Notes: a model not told the origin generated them from the letters alone. A stretch of 64,000 nucleotides of DNA from Pseudoxanthomonas sp. NC8 (GCA_025232375.1 CP060419.1:3409001-3473000); one strand, 5' to 3'. Shown: positions 20,168-32,230, numbered from the stretch's first letter. A program made the numbers and translations.

Positions 20168-21207
20168 TCAGAGGAACAGCGTGTCGGGGTATTCGGGCTT
20201 CTGTTCGCGCCCGAGCAGCTGGCGCAGGCCGTCGACCGGGGTGATCTCGCCATGCAGCACGGCGCGCACACCGGCGGAAATCGGCAGCTCGATGCCGTGG
20301 CGCCCGGCCAAGGCGCATGACCTCGTCGGCGGTCTGTACCGACTCGACCACCTTGGCCGATCTGGCGGATCGCCTCATCCATCGCCTTGGCCGCGGCCCG
20401 CGTAGTAAGGCACCGAGCGACGGTTGCGCGAGAGGTCGCCGGTACAGGTCAGGACCAGGTCACCGAGGCCGGCCAGCCCCATCAGTGTTTCCGGACGCGC
20501 GCCGATCGCGGCGGCCAGGCGCAACATCTCGTTGAGGCCGCGGGTGATCAGGCCGGCGCGGGCATTGAGGCCCAGCTCCATGCCGTCGGCCACGCCGGTG
20601 GCCACGGCCAGTACGTTCTTCATCGCGCCGCCCAGTTCGGCACCGACCATGTCGTTGCCCGTGTAGGCGCGGAACGCCGGGCCGTGCAGCGCATCGGCCA
20701 CGAGCTGGGCGAACGCCGCGTCGGCGCCGTGTACGGTCACCGCGGTCGGCAGGCCGAGTGCGACTTCCTTGGCGAACGAAGGACCGGTGACCACGGCCAG
20801 CGGCACGTCCGCGCCGAGCACGTCCTCGGCGACCTCGTGCAGGAAGCGGCCGGAACCGGGCTCGAAGCCCTTGGTCGCCCAGGCCACGCCGGCGCCGGCC
20901 GGCAGCAGCGGCTTGAGCGCATGCAGGGTCTCGGTGAAGGCGTGCGAAGGCACGACCACCAGCACCCAGGTGCTGCCGCGGACGGCGGTAGCCAGGTCGG
21001 TGGTGGCGCGCAGCGACGCCGGCAATTCGATATCGGGCAGGTAACGCGGGTTCTGATGGTCGCGGTCGATCGCCGCGACCATCGCCGGGTCACGCCCCCA
21101 CAGGGTGGTGGCAAGGCCGTTCCGCGCCGCCAGGTGGCCAGCGCGGTGCCCCGGGACCCGGCACCGAGGACCGCGAGGGTGTCGGGCACGACAGCAGTCG
21201 CGGTCAT
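20168..21207 (-). CDS. gpsA: Glycerol-3-phosphate dehydrogenase [NAD(P)+]
   Basis: About 347 residues. The N-terminal dinucleotide motif [14 protein letters not shown], then [11 protein letters not shown], the substrate loop [31 protein letters not shown], and [20 protein letters not shown]. GpsA makes sn-glycerol 3-phosphate for phospholipid synthesis and is normally essential. The end is EYPDTLFL with TGA at 20168. Frame breaks near 21130, 20410, 20350 and 20310 are scattered in the gene. Since the gene is essential and single-copy in relatives, they are most likely sequence errors. Confidence 0.93.
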
Positions 21208-21224
21208 GGACCGGGTTGCGGAAC

Positions 21225-21746
21225 TCAGGCGTTGCCGGCCGGTTCGGCCGAAGTAAGGTCGCCGCCGGCCTGGGCCTGCTTCTGGCGCTGGCGCAGTGTC
21301 TCGGCGAACAGCGCGTCGAAGTTGATCGGCTGCAGCAGGAAGGGCGGGAAGCCGCCGGCCTGGATCAGGTCGCTGATGGTCTGGCGCACGTACGGGAACA
21401 GGATGTTCGGGCACTGGGTGCCGAGCAGCACGTCCACGCCCTGCGGCGGCAGGCCGATAAGGCCGAACACGCCGGCCTGTTCGACTTCGGCGACGTAGGC
21501 GGTCTTTTCGCCGATCTTGCAGGTCAGGGTCACGGTCAGCACGACCTCGAACAGCGCCTCGTTCAGGCGCTGCACGCGCTGGTTGAGATTGAGCTGCAGG
21601 TCCGGCTGGCCCGGCTCGCTGAAGATCGCCGGCGCGCCGGGAGCCTCGAAGGAAACGTCCTTGACGTAGATCTTCTCGACGCTGAAGGCCGGACCGGTGG
21701 CCTCCGGCTGGGCGGCGGCGGCGCCGTTGGTGGTTTCGTCGGACAT
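21225..21746 (-). CDS. secB: Protein-export chaperone SecB
   Basis: A 173-residue intact protein with the conserved core [30 protein letters not shown] and [19 protein letters not shown], then [19 protein letters not shown]. SecB holds preproteins unfolded and delivers them to SecA. It lies 17 bp upstream of gpsA, the common secB-gpsA order in gammaproteobacteria. Confidence 0.97.
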   Translation of the reverse strand: MSDETTNGAAAAQPEATGPAFSVEKIYVKDVSFEAPGAPAIFSEPGQPDLQLNLNQRVQRLNEALFEVVLTVTLTCKIGEKTAYVAEVEQAGVFGLIGLPPQGVDVLLGTQCPNILFPYVRQTISDLIQAGGFPPFLLQPINFDALFAETLRQRQKQAQAGGDLTSAEPAGNA

Positions 21747-21835
21747 TTCACAAACTCCAGAATTACGTTGGTAGCGATCAATGTGATCGGGTGAGAACGG
21801 CGATTATGGCACGGGCACGGGCACCGGCCGGAAGC

Positions 21836-22270
21836 TCAGCCGCGGCCCTTGACCAGCGGCAACCCGGCCGCTTCCCAGGCCGCGGTGCCGCCGTCGAGCC
21901 AGTAGACCTGCTCGAAACCGGCCTTCTTCAGCTTATGGCGGCCGCGTCGGAAGCCATGCCGTTGCGGCACACGAGCACCACCGGGGACTGCCGGGCGCCG
22001 GCCAGCAGCTTGCCCTGCGGGTCGAACTGGCTGGGAATCACGTTGCGGCTGCCGGCAATGTGACCCTTCTCGAAGTCGGCGATCGCCGACAGGTCCACTA
22101 CCAGCGCCCCCCTGGTTGACCAGCGCGGTCAGCCCGGCCGGCTTGAGCGCCTTGTAGCCGCGGAACAGGCGTGCGACCTCGGTGTAGGCGATAGCCACGG
22201 TCAGGCCCGCCAGCGCCAGCGACAGCATGGGGTGGCGGCCGGCAAAGGCCATCAGGGTCTCGAAATTCAC
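21836..22270 (-). CDS. Membrane-anchored rhodanese-like protein (YibN type)
   Basis: About 144 residues with an N-terminal transmembrane helix (MLSLALAGLTVAIAYTEVA) and a rhodanese domain ending in VLVCRNGMAS, with the active-site Cys, and FEQVYWLDGGTAAWEAAGLP. It probably handles sulfane sulfur. The GTG start at 22270 is followed by NFETLMAFAGRHP. The frame breaks at 22110 (G run around NQGG) and at 21936, where TTCATGG on the plus strand is read TTATGG (AAMKLKKAG expected). The gene order yibN-secB-gpsA is common in gammaproteobacteria and supports the call. Confidence 0.85.
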   Translation of the reverse strand: MNFETLMAFAGRHPMLSLALAGLTVAIAYTEVARLFRGYKALKPAGLTALVNQGGAGSGPVGDRRLREGSHCRQPQRDSQPVRPAGQAAGRRPAVPGGARVPQRHGFRRGRHKLKKAGFEQVYWLDGGTAAWEAAGLPLVKGRG

Positions 22271-22337
22271 GGCGGGATCGGGCCCAGGGCGGAAAGGGCC
22301 GCGATTGTCGCACAGCCCCCGCCCACCCGCGGCGCCG

Positions 22338-22760
22338 CTACTTGCCGTCCCAGAAGTCCGGCAGCCCGGCCAGCTGCCACCAGCGCTTGGCCTCCGGATC
22401 CCAGCGCCATCGCTCCCTGGTAGCGGACCACGCGCTCGGCCAGGTGTGGCGGTTGACCACGCCGACCTCGACCGCGCGCACCACGGTTCCATCCTCGAGT
22501 TCGCCGTTGCCACCCTCGCGGTAGCTGGACACCCGCAGCTGGCGGTAGCGTTCCAGCTCCAGGTCGGTCAGCGGCCTGGTGGCGCGGATCTCCGGATCGA
22601 CCATCTGCCAGGCCGCCTCGTAGTCGCTCCAGCGCATCGCCGCGGAATAGACCGTCTGCGCCTGTTCGAGCTTGCGCGAACTGCCCCCGGCCTCGGCCCG
22701 GGGCGCGCCAGCCAGCAGCGCGAGGACCACGGACAGCAGCAGGATGGTGAGCTTGCGCAT
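22338..22760 (-). CDS. Small exported protein of unknown function
   Basis: A 140-residue protein with signal peptide MRKLTILLLSVVLALLAGAP. The mature part (QAQTVYSAAMRWSDYEAAW, EIRATRPLTDLELERYRQL) looks like a nuclear transport factor 2-like small fold, ending WDPEAKRWWQLAGLPDFWDG. I do not recognise a named family. Between 22410 and 22450 a pair of compensating errors is evident: CCCTGG read as CCTGG and CCAGG read as CCAGGG. Corrected, the segment reads HTLAERVVRYQERWRW. Confidence 0.7.
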   Translation of the reverse strand: MRKLTILLLSVVLALLAGAPRAEAGGSSRKLEQAQTVYSAAMRWSDYEAAWQMVDPEIRATRPLTDLELERYRQLRVSSYREGGNGELEDGTVVRAVEVGVVNRHTWPSAWSATRERWRWDPEAKRWWQLAGLPDFWDGK

Positions 22761-22815
22761 GCGACCGCTTCCCGGATGGATGCGGCGCATCCTAGCAGCA
22801 GGCCCGCCTGCCGGC

Positions 22816-23274
22816 TCAGCCCCGGGCCACGGCGACGAAGCGTCCGCTGAACACCGTCGCTTCACCGCCGCCGGGCAGGCGCACGCAGGCCGCGATCCGG
22901 CAGCGGGCGCGGCCGCGCTGCCTGAAGGTGGCGACGAACGTCTCCCAGTCGCCTTCCTCGAGCCAGTAGGCCTCGGCACGCAGGTTGTCTTCCAGCGGCG
23001 CCAGATAGCGCACCTGGCTGTCGGCGACGTAGACGTCGGCCTCCAGGCCGGCATCGGTAAGGCGCCGGGTGGTAAGGCTCCAGCCGGCCAGGGTCATCAG
23101 CGAAATAAGGCTGCCACCGAAGGCCGATCCCTTGTCGTTGATGTTGGGCGCCAGCGGCGCGGACAGGCGCAAGCGGCCGTCGTCGTCGCCGACGACTTCG
23201 ACCTGCATCGCACGCACCTGCGGGATCGCATGCAGGTGCGCACGCAACGCGGCGAGGGAGTCGGACTGGCTCAT
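22816..23274 (-). CDS. Hotdog-fold thioesterase (YiiD C-terminal domain family)
   Basis: A 152-residue intact protein. The hotdog helix segment NINDKGSAFGGSLISLMTLAGW, then DVYVADSQVRYLAPLEDNL and GRARCRIAACVRLPGG, matches the putative thioesterase domain at the C terminus of YiiD. It should hydrolyse an acyl thioester, substrate unknown. ATG at 23274 is used. It is divergent from hemD with a 38-bp gap, so the promoters overlap. Confidence 0.8.
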   Translation of the reverse strand: MSQSDSLAALRAHLHAIPQVRAMQVEVVGDDDGRLRLSAPLAPNINDKGSAFGGSLISLMTLAGWSLTTRRLTDAGLEADVYVADSQVRYLAPLEDNLRAEAYWLEEGDWETFVATFRQRGRARCRIAACVRLPGGGEATVFSGRFVAVARG

Positions 23275-23312
23275 CGGTCTCTGCGGACTGCGCGGGCCCG
23301 CATAATGCCGCA

Positions 23313-24077
23313 ATGCCCGCTCCGCGTCCGCCGATATGGTACCTCGTCTCGCTGCGTGCGCAGGGCGAGCATGCGGCGATGCGCCGCGCCGCCGCACGCC
23401 ACGGCGGCGGCCTGCTGCCACTGTCACCCCTGGCGGCTGCAGCCGCGCCGGGACGACGCCAGCCGCCAGGCGCTGGAGATCGCATTGCAGGCGCCCGCGC
23501 TGGTGTTCACCAGCCCGGCGGCAGTGCGTGCGGCGGCCGCACTCGCCCCGCTGGCGGCACAACCCGGCCAGCACTGGCTCGCCGTCGGTGCGGGCACTGC
23601 CGCCGCGCTGCGCCGCGCCGGCATCCCAGGGGGTGCAGACCCCGGCGCGGATGGACAGCGAAGGCCTGCTGGCATTGCCGGCGCTGGCCGCCGCCGGCCG
23701 GGTAGGGCTGGTCACCGCACCGGAGGGCCGTGGCCTGCTTGCCGCCACGCTCGCCGCACGCGGCGTGGCGGTGGACCGTGCCGACGTCTATGAGCGCGTG
23801 CCATTGCAACTGGCGGATGCGGAACTGGCCCGGCTGGCGGCGCTCCCGGCCCCCGCCTGCGTGGCGTTGAGCAGCGAGCAGGCGTTGCGCCTGGTGCTGG
23901 CGCAATTGCCAGCGGCAGCGGCGCAGGTCCTGCGCCAGGCCACGGTGGCGGCCGCAAAGCGAGCGCCTGGCCGCATTCGCCGCCGCACTGGGCTGGGAAC
24001 GGATCGTACTTGCCGGCAGCCCGCGGCCCGCGGCGCTGGCCCGGGCCGCCGCGGGGGCACTCGCGACCAGGATCTGA
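23313..24077 (+). CDS. hemD: Uroporphyrinogen-III synthase
   Basis: About 254 residues with the weakly conserved HemD layout: WYLVSLRAQGEH, ALVFTSPAAVRAAA, WLAVGAGTAAALRRAGI, GLVTAPEGRGLLAATLAARG, DVYERVP and CVALSSEQALRLV. It closes hydroxymethylbilane to uroporphyrinogen III in heme synthesis. Identification rests strongly on the following hemX and hemY. Frameshifts: 23437 (CCCTGG read as CCCCTGG), 23630 (around CCAGGGGG) and 23957 (one extra A). The stop is TGA at 24075. Confidence 0.88.
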
Positions 24078-24155
24078 ACCGCGCGCGCTTGCAGCGCCGT
24101 GGGCGTCAAGCGATGCTTTCGCAAAGGGCTTCCGGCGTGACGCGTCATCGTCGAC

Positions 24156-25168
24156 GATGCGACAGGGGCCCTCGGACAAGGACGCTCCCGTGAACGAGGT
24201 TTCCCCCGCTGCTCCCCGGCGCGTCCCTTGGCGCGTGCTGGTCCCGACACTGTTGGTGCTGGGGGTGGCCGGCTGGTTCGGATGGCAGGGCTGGCAGCAG
24301 CATCAGCAGCAGATCCAGCTGCGCGCGCAGGAAGATGCGCGCCAGATCGATGCGCTCGGCCAGCGCATGGACACCCTGCGCGGCGATCTGCGCGCGCAAG
24401 GTCGCCTGCAGCAGGACGCCGCCGCGTCCAACCGCGTGCTGCGCGATGAAGTGCTCGGCCTGGGCCAGCGCAATGCGCTGCTCGAGGAGACCGTGGTAAG
24501 GCTCGATGCGAACAGCCGCCAGGTCACTATAGGCACTGCGCGTGGACGAAGCCGAGCTGGCGCTGGTGCTGGGTTCCCAGCGTCTGCACCTTGGCCGGTG
24601 ACCTGGATGGCGCGCGACGCGCCTACGCCCTCGCAGCCGGCATGCTCGAAGGCCTCGACGATCCGGCCCTGCTCAACCTGCGCCAGACCCTGGCCGCGGA
24701 ACGCGCTGCGCTCGACGCGCTCGGCCCGGGCCCGCGGGCGCTGCTGGCGCGGCGGTTGCAGGCCGTCGACGCAAAGCTGGCACGACTGCCTCGCGTTGCC
24801 GCGGCGACCGCGACGACCACGCGCCAGCCGCTGTGGCAGCGGCTGCTGTCGCCGCTGCTGGAGATCCGCCCCGCCGGCAACCAGGCGCTGATGGGCGAGG
24901 CGCAGCGCCGCGAGGGCGAGGACGCGCTGCAGCTGGAACTGACCTGGCCCGCGCCGCACTGGAGCGCGGCGACGTTGACGGTTTCCACACGGCGCTGAAC
25001 CGCAGCGCGCAATGGGCGACGCGGTTGTGGCCCGATTCACCGGCGCTGCGCGAAGTTGTGGCCGAACTGCAATCGATGCGTAAGGCGCCACTGCAACCGC
25101 AGTCGCCGCTGCTGGACAGCACGCTGTCGCAGTTGCGCGCGCTTCGCACCGGGAAGGACGGGCCATGA
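24156..25168 (+). CDS. hemX: HemX-like membrane protein (uroporphyrinogen III C-methyltransferase-like)
   Basis: About 338 residues: one N-terminal transmembrane helix (VLVPTLLVLGVAGWFGWQGW), a coiled coil (QQQIQLRAQEDARQIDALGQ onward) and a helical periplasmic domain ending QWATRLWPDSPALREVVAEL. HemX is encoded between hemD and hemY in many gammaproteobacteria; its role is unclear and it lacks methyltransferase motifs. ATG at 24156 is preferred over a GTG at 24190. Breaks: 24528 (a CTATAGG string where CCTGGG fits), 24591 (CCTGG read as CCTTGG) and 24945 (CCCTGG read as CCTGG). Confidence 0.85.
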
Positions 25169-26438
25169 ACATGAAGCCGTATCGCTGGCTGGTGGTCCTG
25201 CTGGTCGTCGCGGTGATAGGCGCGCTGGGCGCGCAGTGGCTGGCCCAGCACAACACCTCCGACCTATAGGCCAAGGTGATCGTGCGCAGCGGCGGCTACG
25301 ACTACAGCACGACGTTGCCGCGTGCGGCCCTGCTGCTGGTGCTGGCCTGGCTGCTGCTGGCGGCGTTGTGGTCGCTGTTGCGGCTGCCGTTCCGGATCTG
25401 GGGCCGTTACCGCAAGCGCCAGGGCCGCGCGCGCCTGCTCGAAGGACTGCGCGCGCTGCAAGGCGGGCACTGGCAGCGCGCCGAGCGCCTGCTCGGCACC
25501 GCAGCCACCGATCGTGAAGCCGGCGCGCTCGCGCTGGCCGCGGCGGTACGCGCGGCCGACGGGCGCGGCGACGAGGCGGCCGCGCAGCGCTGGCTCACCG
25601 CGCTGGCGGAGCGCGATCCGGCCACGCACGCCATGCTCGTGGCCGAGCGCCTGCTCGAGCAGGGCCTTCCGGTCGATGCGATCAATGCACTCGATGTCGC
25701 TGCCGCGCGCAGCCTGCCACCACCGCGCGGGCTGCTGCTGCGTGCCCGGGCGCTGCGGGCGATCGGCCGCGCCGGCGAGGCCTACGGCCTGCTCGGCGCG
25801 CTGCGCCAGCAGTCCGCGTTGCCGGACGCCGCGCTGGCGCGCCTGGAAATGGAACTGGCGACGCAGTCATTGCGCGAGGCCGCCGACGCGAACCTGCTGG
25901 CCGAGCGCTGGGAAGCGATGCCCAAGCCGCTGCGCGTCGAACCGGGCGTGGTCGCGGCCTATGCCGAACGCGCCGCCGCGCTGCGCTGGGACGAAGCCGC
26001 GCTGCGCCAGCTGGAACAGGCGCTGGACGCGCGCTGGGACGAATCGCTGGCCGACCTTTACGGCCGCCTGGCCTGGGCCATGTGGATTCGCGCCGCGCCA
26101 GCGCGCAGCGCTGGCTGCAGGCCCACCCGGCCAGCCCGGCACTGCTGGTCGCGCTGGCCCGACTGGCACGCCAGCAGGGCCAGTGGCTGCAGGCGCAGGA
26201 CTTCCTGCACCGTGCCCTGGCCCGGGGCGCCGGCGCCGAAGCCTGGGAAGAGATGGGCGCGGGCTTCGCCGCCGCCGGCGAGGAAAACCTGGCCCGGCGC
26301 GCCTACGCCAACGCACTGCGCGCGACGCGCGGCGAGGTGACCGAGGAGCTGCCCGGCCGCGACCTGCGCGCGAAGATCTACGACCTCGCCGTCAGCGAGG
26401 AGCGCGACGTGCACGGCATTCCGCGGCTCAAGGACTGA
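25165..26438 (+). CDS. hemY: HemY, TPR-containing heme-pathway membrane protein
   Basis: About 424 residues. Two N-terminal transmembrane helices (WLVVLLVVAVIGALGAQWL and AALLLVLAWLLLAALW) are followed by TPR-like helices rich in Ala, Arg and Glu, ending RDVHGIPRLKD. It is the proteobacterial HemY (HemY_N), not protoporphyrinogen oxidase. ATG at 25165 overlaps the hemX stop (ATGA). An in-frame TAG at 25267 (CTATAGGCC) lies between the helices; the same CTATAG string replaces CCTGG elsewhere in this window, so it is probably an error. One G is missing near 26084 (AMVDSRRASAQRW expected). Confidence 0.88.
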
Positions 26439-26620
26439 AGCCGCCCGCGGCACCGGCATGGCCTTTTCCCCATGGCTTGCGCGTTGGCCCTGCCGACTTC
26501 CCGCCGATCGCCGCCAACCCTGCGCCATTCGCGTGCACGCACCGGGGCGCATGCGATCCGGGGCGCACGGGGCAGACCGCGCGGGGCAGATGGGATCGCG
26601 ATGACACCCTCCACGACGCG

Positions 26621-26644
26621 AAAGGGCGGCCAAAGCCGCCCTTT
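26621..26644. terminator. Bidirectional terminator hairpin
   Basis: AAAGGGCGGC and GCCGCCCTTT form a perfect 10-bp stem with a CAAA loop between hemY (plus) and the thiolase gene (minus), which converge here. Confidence 0.88.
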
Positions 26645-26667
26645 CCGGTGACGCACCCACGCGCCTT

Positions 26668-27946
26668 TCAGCGCTCGACGATCGCCACCACGCCCATGCC
26701 GCCTGCCGTGCAGATCGACACCAGCGCGCGGCCACCACCGCGTTCCTTGAGCTGCTTGGCCGCGGTCGCCACCACGCGCGCACCGGTGGCGGCGAACGGA
26801 TGGCCGGTGGCCAGCGAGGACCCGACCGGATTGATCTTCTCCGGATCGATCCGGCCCAGCGGCGCGTCCAGGCCCAGCCGGTTGCGGCAGTAGTCCTCGC
26901 TTTCCCACGCGCGCAGCGTGCACAGCACCTGCGCGGCGAAGGCCTCGTGGATCTCGTAGATGTCGAAATCCTGCAAGGTCAGGCCGTGGCGCTTGAGCAT
27001 TTCCGGCACGGCCACGGTCGGGGCCATCAGCAGGCCTTCGCCGTGGACGAAATCCACCGCCGCGACCTGCGCGTCCTTCAGGTACGCCAGCGGCTCATGG
27101 CCATGGCTGCGCGCCCATTCCTCCGAGGCCAGCAGCACCGCGGCGGCACCGTCGGTCAGTGGCGTGGAGTTCGCCGCGGTCAGCGTGCCGCGGCCGGTGA
27201 CCTTGTCGAACGCCGGCTTCAGCGTCGCCAGCTTCTCCAGCGAGGTTTCCGGGCGCAGGATGTTGTCGCGCTCCACGCCACGGAACGGCGCGACTAAGGC
27301 CGGTGAAGAAGCCGCGCTCATACGCCGCGGCCAGCTTGCGGTGCGAGGACACCGCCCACTCGTCCTGCGAATCGCGCGAGATGCTCCACTGCTTGGCCAT
27401 GTCTTCGCAGTGGTCGCCCATGCTCTTGCCGGTGCGCGGCTCGGCCACGCCGGGGAACTCGGGCTTGAGCTCGGCCAGCTTGAAGCCCTTGAACGCGGCG
27501 ATCTTGTCCTTGGTCGTCTTCGCGCGGTTGGCAGCCAGCAGGCGCGCGCGCAGCTTCCTGCCGTAGACGATCGGCACGTCGGAGGTGGTGTCCGAGCCGC
27601 CGCCGATACCGGATTCGATCTGGCCGACGGCGATCTTGTTGGCGATGGTGATGATCGAGTCCAGGCTGGTACCGCAGGCGCGCTGCAGGGTGATGCCCGG
27701 GGTCAGCGGCGACAGGCCCGACGACAGCGCCGCCTCGCGACCCGGGTTCCAGTCGGAGGAATGCTTGATCACCGCGCCCATCGCCACTTCGCCCAGCTGC
27801 TGGCCATGCAGGCCGAAACGCTCGACCAGCGCACCGAGGGTCCGCACCGACATGCCCGGGTTGCCGACATCCGAATAGGCCGTGTTCTGCCGGCAGAACG
27901 GGATGCGGACGCCGCCGAGGATGGCGACGGGACGGACAGCTGGCAT
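26668..27946 (-). CDS. Acetyl-CoA C-acetyltransferase (FadI-like thiolase)
   Basis: About 425 residues. The nucleophilic Cys lies in LQRACGTSLDS, the catalytic His in DIYEIHEAFAAQ, and the second Cys in SICTAGGMGVV near the C terminus. NPVGSSLATGHPFAATGAR is also conserved. It should act in beta-oxidation or acetoacetyl-CoA formation; the exact chain length is unknown. No fadJ partner is next to it. The start is set at MPAVRPVAILGGVR (27946), although another ATG lies at 27970. A frameshift at 27297 turns FFTGLVAPFRGV into FFTGLSRAV because CCTGG is read as CCTTAG. Confidence 0.92.
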
Positions 27947-28066
27947 GCGGTGACCTCGGGCGGATTCCATCGTGGGTGACGGCCTGCATACGCGGCCGAA
28001 TGCATAATGCGGCAGTGTAGCCCCGACCCGTCAGGCGGCCAATGATCCAGACCCACCCCGGCATGA

Positions 28067-28997
28067 ATGGAGTTTCCGCGCACGTTGCGCGTGTGTGTGG
28101 CATCGCACTGCGGAGCCGCGCGCATGGCTGAGGCGATCTTCAGGGGCCTGTTCGCACTGGAGCTGGCCGGCGGCGCCGCACCGGGCAAGGCCGCGTTGCC
28201 ACCCGGCGCGGCTGGCGACCTGGCCGTGCTGGTCGGCCGCGACCTGGCCCGCCTGGTCGACGCGACCGCGGGTATGAGATATATCCTAGCCGCTGCCCAT
28301 TTCGATCCGGCCGAGGCATTGCGCCCGGGCTGGCCGCTGCACCAGCGGCTGCAGGAACTGCATGCGCGCGCGCCCGGTCGTGGTGAAGGCCCGCGCGTGC
28401 TCGCCTTCGGCGCCGATGCCGATGGCGACGTCCCCCTGCCGTTCCAGGCCGATCCCGCGCTGGCCGGTGGCGGCCTGCGCGTGCTGCCGTTCCTGCTCAG
28501 CGGGGCCGACGACACCGTCGCCCCGGTGGCCGAAGACCTGGAGGACAAGCTGCTGGCGCTGGGCATGGCCCAGGCCGATACCGCGCTGGCGGCGCAGGAC
28601 GGCTTCGACGCGCGGATCGAACACGCGCGCTACTTCAGCGCGCACGACCTGGCGGCGATGATCGCCATGCAGTACGACAATAAGGCCTGGCCTCGCTGTG
28701 GAACCTGGTCGAGGCCGCGCTGCTGGCGCCGCAGGCCGCGGAGTGGCTGGATAGGGACCGGAGCCGCTGCTGCGGCTGGAGCACGGCGAGGCGCGCATGG
28801 CCCTGTTCGACCCGGCCGGCTGGTGCGCCCACTACCACCACGGCCCGGGCGACTGCGACCGCCTGCAGCGCGTGTACGAGCACTTCCTCGCCCGCCAGCG
28901 CCAGTTCGCCGCGGTGCTGGAGGCGCACGGCATCCCGCTGCTGTACGTGCACTGCGACGGTAAGGCCGACGCGCGCGTCCTGCTGGCTTCGGCCTAG
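28067..28997 (+). CDS. Conserved hypothetical protein of about 310 residues
   Basis: No family is recognised. The protein begins with a Cys/His segment (LRVCVASHCGAARMAEAIF) and ends with HYHHGPGDCDRLQRVYEHF and LLYVHCDGKADARVLLA; the middle is acidic and lacks membrane helices (LPFLLSGADDTVAPVAEDLE). It is therefore probably cytoplasmic, and the His/Cys clusters at both ends suggest metal binding, though this is inference. Two single-base losses, at about 28689 (CCTGGGCC read as CCTGGCC) and 28757 (GACCCGG read as GACCGG), split the reading frame. The gene is divergent from the thiolase and has no functional link to neighbours that I can see. Confidence 0.7.
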
Positions 28998-29052
28998 GCC
29001 TGCCCGCGCGGCCCGCGTGTTCCGCGCCGGCCGCGCCATTCCCCGCCGCAGG

Positions 29053-29619
29053 TCAGCGGGTGACCTTGATCACGCCACAGGCCACGCGCGCGCCGGCGTT
29101 GCCGCTGGGCTGGGTCTGGTAGTCATCGGCCGCGGCATGCACGATCACCGCACGGCCGGCGATGTCGTTGGCGCCACCGCCACCGAGGGTCACGCCGAGC
29201 AGGTGCAGGTTGACCTTGGCCACGCCATCGGCATTGGCCACCACGTTGTCCATGTCGCCGGCGTGGTGCACGGCGGTTCCGGCGCGGCCGTGCTGGCTGG
29301 CTGCCGGATTGAAATGCGCACCGGCGCTGCTCGCGTCGACCGCGCTGCAATCGCCCTTCTCGTGCACATGGAAGCCGGACGGGGCGCCCGGCGGCAGGCC
29401 GCCGATTTCACCGCTGATGTGCACGCCATCGCCCATCGGCATCAGGGCCAGCTTGCCGCTGACCCGGCTGCCCGACGCCGACGCCAGCACCGCCACCGCC
29501 TGCTGCGCGGTGCTGGCCGGCGCGGCCGGCGCGCTGGTCGACGCCGGCGGTGAGCTGCTGCACGCGGCCAGGACGAGGAGCGAGCCGGCAAGGGCGAGCG
29601 GGGCGATTGCGATGCGCAT
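29053..29619 (-). CDS. sodC: Cu/Zn superoxide dismutase lipoprotein
   Basis: A 188-residue intact protein. Lipoprotein signal with lipobox LAAC (Cys20), a Ser/Ala/Pro linker, then the SodC fold: GFHVHEKGDC, GAHFNPAASQHG, HAGDMDNVV and AVIVHAAADDY with GARVACGVI at the end. The copper and zinc ligands (His of HVH, H of AHF, HG, HAGD, VIVHA) and the disulfide cysteines are present. It removes superoxide in the periplasm and is likely membrane-tethered. Confidence 0.96.
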   Translation of the reverse strand: MRIAIAPLALAGSLLVLAACSSSPPASTSAPAAPASTAQQAVAVLASASGSRVSGKLALMPMGDGVHISGEIGGLPPGAPSGFHVHEKGDCSAVDASSAGAHFNPAASQHGRAGTAVHHAGDMDNVVANADGVAKVNLHLLGVTLGGGGANDIAGRAVIVHAAADDYQTQPSGNAGARVACGVIKVTR

Positions 29620-29720
29620 GGTGGATCTCCTTGGTTGGTTCGCGGGTCAGGATAAGGTGCCCGCCGGTTCAAGCACGATGAACAGCCGACGGACCGGCCG
29701 CGGAGGGCCGGTGCCGCCGC

Positions 29721-31155
<1,435 letters not shown>

Positions 31156-31159
<4 letters not shown>

Positions 31160-32213
31160 GCGGGGGTGCCTCCTTCGGTGTCGTTCTGCGGCAGCAGCAG
31201 GGTGAAGACGGTGTGGCCGGGGCGCGAGCGGAAGGTCAGCGAACCGCGGTGTTCGCGCGCGACCTGGTGGGCCAGCGCCAAGGCTATAGCCGGTGCCTTC
31301 GGCGCGGCCGCTGACCAGCGGCAGGAACAGGTGTTCGGCCAGCTCCTCGGGCACGCCGCGGCCGTCGTCGACGATCTCCACCCGCAGCGCGCGCGCGTGC
31401 AGGTGTTCGCGGATGTGCAGGCCGCTTTCCACCCGGGTGCGCAGGATGATCGTGGCGGCGCCGGCCTGCAGCGCATTGCGGACCAGGTTCCACACCGCCT
31501 GGGTCAGGCGGTCGGCGTCGCCGGAGAATTCCGGGATGCTCGGGTCGTAGTCGCGCTGCACGCGCACGGTCCAGCCGCCATCGGCTTCGGTAAGGCGCAG
31601 CACGCGCTCGAGCACGGCATGGATGTTCAGCGGCGCGTGCGGGCGCTGCGGTGCCGGCGACAGCAGCTGGTCCACCAGCTGGCTGAGCCGGTCGATCTCC
31701 GCCCCGATCAGCTCGACCAGTTCGCCCTCGCCGCTTTCGTCCGGACGCTGGCTGGTGCGCCGGGCCAGCAGCTGCGCCGCGCCCTTCAGGCCGGCCAGCG
31801 GATTGCGCAGCTCGTGGGCTGAGCCCTTGAGCGCAGCCTGCAGCGCGCCGGGCAGGGCCTGGGCCGGGTCCGGCGCCGGGAACGCATCGGCCGGGTGCGC
31901 CTCCAGCAGCCAGCCGTCGGCGGTGCGGGTGACCCAGCCGTCGGCGTAGCGCGGCTCCTCGCCGGGCATGCCCAGCGCGATCCGGTGCAGGCGCAGCACT
32001 TCGCGCTCGTCCTGTTCCAGGAACCGCGCCAGCGCATCGCCCTCCAGCTCCAGCGCCGCCAGTGGCTGGCCGAGCAGGCGCCGCGCACCGATCCCGAGCC
32101 AGCGCGGGAACGCCGGGTTCATCCCGGTGATGCGCGCCTGGGCGTCGGTCCAGAGCCACCGGCGTGCCCAGCTGTTCAAGGATGGGGTCGAGGGGAGCGG
32201 CCATGGCGGTCAT
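31156..32213 (-). CDS. ntrB: Nitrogen regulation sensor kinase NtrB
   Basis: About 352 residues: PAS-like N-terminal domain, then HisKA with phospho-acceptor His in SAHELRNPLAGLKGAAQLL, N box VWNLVRNALQAG, G box VDDGRGVPEELAEHLF and HQVAREHRGSLTF. There is no transmembrane segment, as expected for cytosolic NtrB controlled by PII (GlnK is encoded at 34781). Breaks: about 32160 near the start, and 31283, where GGCATCGGCCTGG-like sequence is read as GGCTATAGCCTTGG. An NtrC-type dyad sits directly upstream of the start. Confidence 0.94.
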
Positions 32214-32230
32214 TGCACCAATTTAGTGCA
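32214..32230. promoter_or_regulatory. NtrC-type binding site before ntrB
   Basis: TGCACCAATTTAGTGCA is a dyad with TGCAC/GTGCA arms 7 bases apart, the NtrC consensus pattern. It abuts the ntrB start codon (first base 32213), so occupancy would most likely repress or autoregulate ntrBC, as at glnL of E. coli. Confidence 0.8.

Noticed and set aside
25165..26438. TAG in hemY as recoding (pyrrolysine or suppression)
   Set aside because: CTATAG strings recur at CCTGG-like positions in several genes, and no recoding element or special tRNA was seen.
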